64,000 nt of DNA from Mucilaginibacter sabulilitoris (lineage in GTDB: Bacteria; Bacteroidota; Bacteroidia; Sphingobacteriales; Sphingobacteriaceae), in the NCBI RefSeq assembly GCF_034262375.1, contig NZ_CP139558.1:1364001-1428000 (forward strand). The letters run 5' to 3'. The translations under genes were made by a program, and so were the position numbers. The stretch's first letter is position 1. The number at the start of each line of letters is the position of its first letter. Of this stretch, positions 59,633-64,000 are shown piece by piece. The notes under the pieces were generated by a model. The model was given only the letters and a program-made list of their open reading frames with translations. It had not been told where the DNA came from and searched no databases.

Positions 59633-61438
59633 TCAGGAATCCGTCTTATCGCCCCGCAACAGCCTGAAACGTTTGCGGGCTTCGTTAATCCAGAGGCTAC
59701 CGGGATAGGTAGTTATAATTTTTTCGTACCATATTTTGGCGATTGCTTTATCGTTAAGGCGGTTCTCATAAATATCGCCCAGCATAAAAACAGCATCATC
59801 AGCCCACAGATCGTTAGGGTGGTCGTCGGCTATCTTCTTTAACAGCGGTACAGCGTCGGCGTAGTTTTTCTGTTGTATCAATATGCGCGATTTTGACATC
59901 AGTATATCATCGCTCAAACTGTTGTTCGGGAATTTTTTGTCGATACTATCCAGTGTCATAATCGCCTTATCGGGCTGTTCGGCAAATATATGCAAATCAG
60001 CCCGGGCATAAATTTTCAGAGCAGCGCCGGTGCTGTCGGCAGCGGTATTATCGTCAATCAGTAGCAATAAATTAAGCGCATCGTTGGCAATAAGCTGCGA
60101 TGTGGCCGCTTTAAGCACATCAAGCTGACCTTTGGCCCAGGTAAAATCACCGGTGTAATAAGCCAGCTTGGCATTCCTGAATTTGGCATCCTGGTTTATA
60201 TCGGTATTGGGGAAATCCTTTTCAACCTGGCTGTAAAGCAGGGTAGCCTCCCAGGGCTGGTTATTGATGAGATACACATCGCCAAGATCAAGCTTGCAGG
60301 AGGCCAGCAGCTCGGGCCTGATGTTGGGGATTGCCACGGCTTCTTCCAGCAGTTTTTGCGCGTCGTTAAACTTATGCAGTTTAAAGGCTTGTAACTGGGC
60401 CAGCTTTTGCATGGCAAAAACCGTACTGCTGTTGCGGCCAAATTCGGTAAGCAAACTAATGTAGTCCTGTTCCAGGCCAAACAGGTCGGCAGGCAGGTAT
60501 TTATCTGAGGTTATCTTTAAGTTTTTAGTATTGATGAGCTCAATTTTAGCAGGGATATACAGGGGCAAGGTTTTGCCTTTGCTTATAATATATTCATAGC
60601 CCCGTATGGCGGTATCATAAGCTTCATTAGCGTTAAGCGTGCGGCACAGTTCAAAAATACTATTACCATCGTCATTTTGCCGGCGACTTAAAGCCAGCGC
60701 CTGGTTAAGGGCAAGATCAAACTCCTTTTGCTGCATATATTGCCAGGTAAGCAGTTCGGTATAAATAATTTGCTGCGGATCTTTTTGTAGCCGCCTGAGC
60801 AACGCACCTTTCAGCATATTGTAATCGGCATCCCCCTCGAAGATACTGGCGAAAGCATTTTCTGCCTGCGTAATAAAATTAGCGTTTGACGGTAAAAAGT
60901 TGAGGTATTCCTCGGTTAGGGCCACCTTATCTCTTTTAAAACGGTAAAGGTTTATCAGTTCGTAAGTGAAGGCCTCGTTATTGTTCATTATTTTGCGGCC
61001 CTGAAGAAATATCTTTATCGCATAATCAATATTGGAGCTCTGATAAAACTGCCCCGCAAGCATGGCTATTTCATTGCGGTCGGCGGGCATGTTTTTTATC
61101 AGGTCGTCATAAATGGCATTTGCCTTGTTAAGGTTGCCCTGCTGGCTGTAAATAGTGCCAAGCAAAATCTGGTATTCATGTGCCTCGGGATGTTTGCGTG
61201 CCAGTTTTTTAGCGGCGCTTTCGGCCTCGTCAAATTTTTTAAGGCCCAGGAGGGTATTAATGTAGTAGGAATAATAAGCCTCGTTATTTTGCTTATACAG
61301 CTTCTGGTATATTTCAAGGGCTTTTTGTGGCTCACCATTGGTACTGTATTGTTTGGCGAGCAGCAGATCGTTGTCCTGGGCAAAAAGCCCGGTAACCATG
61401 CTAAAAACAAGTATAATAACACCAAATACAATCCTCAT
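59633..61438 (-). CDS. Periplasmic tetratricopeptide-repeat protein
   Basis: The 601-residue protein has a signal peptide (RIVFGVIILVFSMVTGLFAQ) followed by helix pairs of TPR type throughout: LLLAKQYSTNGEPQKALEIYQKLYKQN, FDEAESAAKKLARKHPEAHEYQILLGTIYSQQGNLNKANAIYDDLI, later AVPLLKKIADDHPNDLWADDAVFMLGDIYE and AKIWYEKIITTYPGSLWINEARKRF. The last repeats resemble YbgF/BamD-like envelope proteins. It probably acts as a scaffold in the cell envelope; the partner is not known. A TATTTTTG box lies directly upstream (61444-61451, minus strand). Confidence 0.82.
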   Translation of the reverse strand: MRIVFGVIILVFSMVTGLFAQDNDLLLAKQYSTNGEPQKALEIYQKLYKQNNEAYYSYYINTLLGLKKFDEAESAAKKLARKHPEAHEYQILLGTIYSQQGNLNKANAIYDDLIKNMPADRNEIAMLAGQFYQSSNIDYAIKIFLQGRKIMNNNEAFTYELINLYRFKRDKVALTEEYLNFLPSNANFITQAENAFASIFEGDADYNMLKGALLRRLQKDPQQIIYTELLTWQYMQQKEFDLALNQALALSRRQNDDGNSIFELCRTLNANEAYDTAIRGYEYIISKGKTLPLYIPAKIELINTKNLKITSDKYLPADLFGLEQDYISLLTEFGRNSSTVFAMQKLAQLQAFKLHKFNDAQKLLEEAVAIPNIRPELLASCKLDLGDVYLINNQPWEATLLYSQVEKDFPNTDINQDAKFRNAKLAYYTGDFTWAKGQLDVLKAATSQLIANDALNLLLLIDDNTAADSTGAALKIYARADLHIFAEQPDKAIMTLDSIDKKFPNNSLSDDILMSKSRILIQQKNYADAVPLLKKIADDHPNDLWADDAVFMLGDIYENRLNDKAIAKIWYEKIITTYPGSLWINEARKRFRLLRGDKTDS

Positions 61439-61463
61439 CTGTTCAAAAATAGGTAAATATTAT

Positions 61464-61575
61464 TAGTATCAAGTAGCGGCGGTTATCAAGTATCAAGATT
61501 TTTGGGGCTTATAAAATGACTGCAGCTGTCCTGATACCTGATACTCACTACTTGATACTAATTCGATACTTCGGC
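61464..61575. repeat. Dispersed repeat family B, second site
   Basis: TAGTATCAAGTAG (61464-61476) is the exact reverse complement of CTACTTGATACTA (61548-61560); TATCAAG and CTGATAC words lie between them, as at 16061-16169. The site is between divergent genes. Confidence 0.6.
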
Positions 61576-61660
61576 TTAAGGGTAAAATTGTAGTGACATT
61601 TTGCTATCGTTAAGTTATTTAATTAATTTGACCAGAATAATAAATTGGGGCAATTTTATA

Positions 61661-63556
61661 ATGTTGGGCCGACTACGACATCTACTGCTTTTTGTTTCTA
61701 TAATAGCTTTGTATTCCTGCAAGGATAAAGTGAGGCAGATACCTATTGTTGATTTTTTTAAGACACCTGAAAAAAGCTCCTACAGAATATCCCCCGACGG
61801 TAAATATGTATCGTATTTGAAGCCGTACAAAGACAAGCAAAACCTTTTTATACAATCGCTGGCCGATGGCAAGGAGCACATGGCCACCAACTTCGACGAT
61901 TACTCGGTAAGGGGCGATTATTTCTGGACATACAATAACCAACTGATTTTTAGTCAGGATTTGATTGATTATGATAGTTTAAAAATGTACGCTATAGATG
62001 TGGCTACCAATCAGAAACGGATCATACTGTCGCAGCAAAAGGTAAGGGTTAGCCTGGTGAACCGCAATAAGCTACAGCCTGATGTGATAACCATCAGAAT
62101 GAATAAGCGCGACCCGGCAAATTTTGACATATACCGCCTTAATACTAAAAATGGTGAGCTGACACCTTACCTTATAAACCCGGGTAATATTACCGAATGG
62201 TTTCCCGATGCCGATGGTAAAATACGCCTCGTTAAATCATCAGACGGGGTAAACGAAACCATTTTATACCGCCCCGATGATAATGCTCCGTTTAAGCCTA
62301 TTATTGAGAATAATTTTAAAAACTCGGTAAAACCAGTTGCGTTTACCGGGGTGAAAAACTATTTCTACGCCCTGTCAAACGTTAACCGCGATAAAACTGC
62401 CCTGGTTGAAATTAATGCCGAGGACGGTAAAGAGCAGCGAACAATTTTTGATTGCAGTAAGGCCGATGTGCTGTATGTTGAATATTCAAGAAACAAGCAC
62501 CGTGTTGAGTTTGCGGGCTGGGAGGAGGCTAAACCGCGTAAACATTTCTTAATACCGGGAATTGAACGTATATATCATAACCTGCAGCAGCGCCAGCAGC
62601 TTAAGGGTAACGAAATAAGGGTGATTGACCGTGATAGTGCCGAAAATAAATTTATTTTAAACACCTATACCGACCGCAACCCGGGCTCATATTACCTGTA
62701 TGAAAACAGCACAGATAAACTGACTAAACTGGGCGATATGAACTCGAGCCTGGTACCCGCAGATTTGTGCTCCATGCAGCCCATAGCCTACAAAGCACGT
62801 GATGGTTTGCTGATAAACGGATATTTAACTTTGCCCCTCGGCGAAAAACGGACTAACCTGCCGGTCGTGGTTATGCCTCATAACGGCCCTTGGAGCCGAG
62901 ATTCATGGGGTTATGATGAGCAGGTGCAGTTTTTGGCCAATCGCGGATATGCTGTTTTTCAGGTTAATTACCGTGGTTCAACAGGTTATGGTAAAGCGTT
63001 CAGGAGCGCTGGCTTTAAGCAGGTAGGCGGTAAAATACAGGATGATATAACCGATGGCGTACACTGGCTTATTAATCAGAAAATTGCTAATCCTAAAAAG
63101 ATCGCCATATTTGGCGGCGGTTTTGGCGGCTTTTCGGCATTGTATGGTGTGTCGTTCCATCCGGAGCTTTATAACTGCGCCGTTGTGCAATACGGGCTCA
63201 TTAACTTTTTTACGTATATTAAGGATGCGCCGCCGTTTTTTAAGCCGTATTTAAAAATGACGTACGAAATGGTTGGCAACCCCGAAACTGATGCCGACCA
63301 GCTGCGGGCTATTTCGCCTGTGTTTCATACTGATAAGATAAAAGTTCCGTTAATTATTTTTCAGGGCGCAAAAGATCAGCGTGCAAACATCAGCGAACTG
63401 AACCAATTTGTACGCGAGTTGCGTAAACGTAATGTAGATGTGAAATATTTTTTGAAGCCCAATGAACGGGCCTTTTTCAGAAGTGAGCATACCCGCATGG
63501 AAATGTATGCCGAAATAGAAAAATTCCTGGATAACAATATGCGGGTTAAACCTTAA
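61661..63556 (+). CDS. S9-peptidase-like lipoprotein with lost catalytic residues
   Basis: The 631-residue protein has a lipoprotein signal (LRHLLLFVSIIALYSC), an N-terminal propeller (SYRISPDGKYVSYLKPYKDKQNLFIQS...) and a C-terminal alpha/beta hydrolase domain of prolyl-oligopeptidase type: NLPVVVMPHNGPWSRDSWGYDEQVQFLANRGYAVFQVNYRGSTGYGKAF. The nucleophile motif GxSxGG reads GGGFGG, so serine is Gly487. The acid is kept (D572, in FQGAKDQRAN). The His region EGHGF reads NERAFF, so histidine is Ala604. Two of three catalytic residues are gone while the fold and reading frame are intact, so it is a pseudoenzyme. The start is ATG 61661; the longer frame has no signal. Confidence 0.85.
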   Translation: MLGRLRHLLLFVSIIALYSCKDKVRQIPIVDFFKTPEKSSYRISPDGKYVSYLKPYKDKQNLFIQSLADGKEHMATNFDDYSVRGDYFWTYNNQLIFSQDLIDYDSLKMYAIDVATNQKRIILSQQKVRVSLVNRNKLQPDVITIRMNKRDPANFDIYRLNTKNGELTPYLINPGNITEWFPDADGKIRLVKSSDGVNETILYRPDDNAPFKPIIENNFKNSVKPVAFTGVKNYFYALSNVNRDKTALVEINAEDGKEQRTIFDCSKADVLYVEYSRNKHRVEFAGWEEAKPRKHFLIPGIERIYHNLQQRQQLKGNEIRVIDRDSAENKFILNTYTDRNPGSYYLYENSTDKLTKLGDMNSSLVPADLCSMQPIAYKARDGLLINGYLTLPLGEKRTNLPVVVMPHNGPWSRDSWGYDEQVQFLANRGYAVFQVNYRGSTGYGKAFRSAGFKQVGGKIQDDITDGVHWLINQKIANPKKIAIFGGGFGGFSALYGVSFHPELYNCAVVQYGLINFFTYIKDAPPFFKPYLKMTYEMVGNPETDADQLRAISPVFHTDKIKVPLIIFQGAKDQRANISELNQFVRELRKRNVDVKYFLKPNERAFFRSEHTRMEMYAEIEKFLDNNMRVKP

Positions 63557-63562
63557 ACCCCT

Positions 63563-64000
63563 ATGCCCGTATATAAAAATGTTTACCGTAAAAATTTTTC
63601 ACTGATCATCATATTCTTGGTGCTCATATCGGTAACTTTTGTGGTAGCGCTTTTTGTATCCTATAACTTAACCGCCAAGTATGTGGAGAACGAGTTTTCC
63701 TCAAAAAAGATAGAGGTGCTTGAACAAACCATAAAGCCTTACAATGATTTTTTTCAAAATAAGATACCCGAAATTACTTCATATCAAGGCTTTTTAGATT
63801 CGGCTTCGGCGGCCAAGTATGCTACCTCGGTTTTTCATGATTATGCCTTTGTGAAAAAAATTGTTTTTTATGATGTATTGATCGGCAATAAGAGTAACAT
63901 ATCTGTGCAGCGGAATAATCTCGATATTTCAATCAGGGCAACATATCAATACTGGTATCAAAACAATAAAACATACGGAGCTAAACAAAGCCTGCCTGCA
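63563..64000 (+). CDS. Membrane sensor protein (histidine-kinase type), N-terminal part
   Basis: The frame opens at ATG 63563, 6 bases after the S9-like gene, and stays open to the window end (146 codons). It has a short cytoplasmic start, one membrane helix (FSLIIIFLVLISVTFVVALFVSYNL, about 12-36) and an extracytoplasmic part (NEFSSKKIEVLEQTIKPYNDFFQNKIPEITSYQGF...). This arrangement is that of a sensor histidine kinase or chemoreceptor-like protein, but the catalytic domains lie outside. No stop is seen, so the gene is cut by the window border. Confidence 0.65.
   Translation, partial: MPVYKNVYRKNFSLIIIFLVLISVTFVVALFVSYNLTAKYVENEFSSKKIEVLEQTIKPYNDFFQNKIPEITSYQGFLDSASAAKYATSVFHDYAFVKKIVFYDVLIGNKSNISVQRNNLDISIRATYQYWYQNNKTYGAKQSLPA

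Overview
The window is a chromosomal segment of a Bacteroidota bacterium, most likely of the family Sphingobacteriaceae (Mucilaginibacter/Pedobacter-like). The evidence is: an alternative complex III operon (actABCDEF) fused to a caa3-type oxidase operon, a type IX secretion C-terminal sorting domain, DUF5683/parAB/dapB/lepB gene order, a Bacteroidota-type primase without zinc ligands, TAnnTTTG-type promoter boxes, almost no Shine-Dalgarno sequences, and many short palindromic intergenic repeats. Genus is an inference from gene content only. No tRNA, rRNA, CRISPR array, phage or conjugative module is visible.

Layout. 1-3.0 kb: end of an OsmC-like gene, a SnoaL-like gene, a complete IS1182-type element that abuts the 3' remnant of an AraC regulator. 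3.0-7.8 kb: minus-strand genes for DoxX, a Crp-type regulator, a flavin reductase, an ABM monooxygenase, a [2Fe-2S] ferredoxin with its NAD(P)H reductase, and a LysR regulator. 7.9-12.6 kb: methyltransferase, sorbosone-dehydrogenase-like lipoprotein, a T9SS cargo protein, an FMN reductase. 12.9-19.8 kb: a plus-strand housekeeping run parA-parB-DUF5683-DUF5683-dapB-lepB-lepB. 19.8-21.7 kb: a repeat-rich gap and a complete IS4-type element. 21.7-39 kb: mixed metabolic and information genes (Ldh-family dehydrogenase, asnS, dnaG, yraN, glutaminyl cyclase, pgi, prfB with its programmed frameshift, an orphan EF-Tu domain III protein, acetyltransferase, transglutaminase-like protein, O-methyltransferase, Omp85-like barrel). 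39.2 kb: a deoxyhypusine-synthase homologue lacking the catalytic lysine.

40.4-57.7 kb is the respiratory core: ActA-F oxidises menaquinol and passes electrons to the CoxB/CoxA/CoxC oxidase. The genes that follow make haem A (ctaA, ctaB), the remaining oxidase subunits (two subunit III proteins, subunit IV), the copper chaperone Sco and two small membrane proteins. All are on the plus strand with short or overlapping junctions, so they probably form one or two long transcripts. 57.6-64 kb: DUF2461, an OmpA lipoprotein, DUF4286, a TPR protein, an S9-peptidase-like lipoprotein whose catalytic Ser and His are both replaced, and the start of a membrane sensor cut by the window end.

No large undescribed defence or mobile system is evident. 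The points most worth following are the S9 pseudoenzyme, the lysine-less deoxyhypusine synthase homologue, the free-standing EF-Tu domain III, the inward-facing terminators carried by both IS elements, the IS-truncated AraC gene, a six-haem ActA, a CxxC membrane protein at the end of the oxidase operon, and at least seven families of palindromic intergenic repeats.
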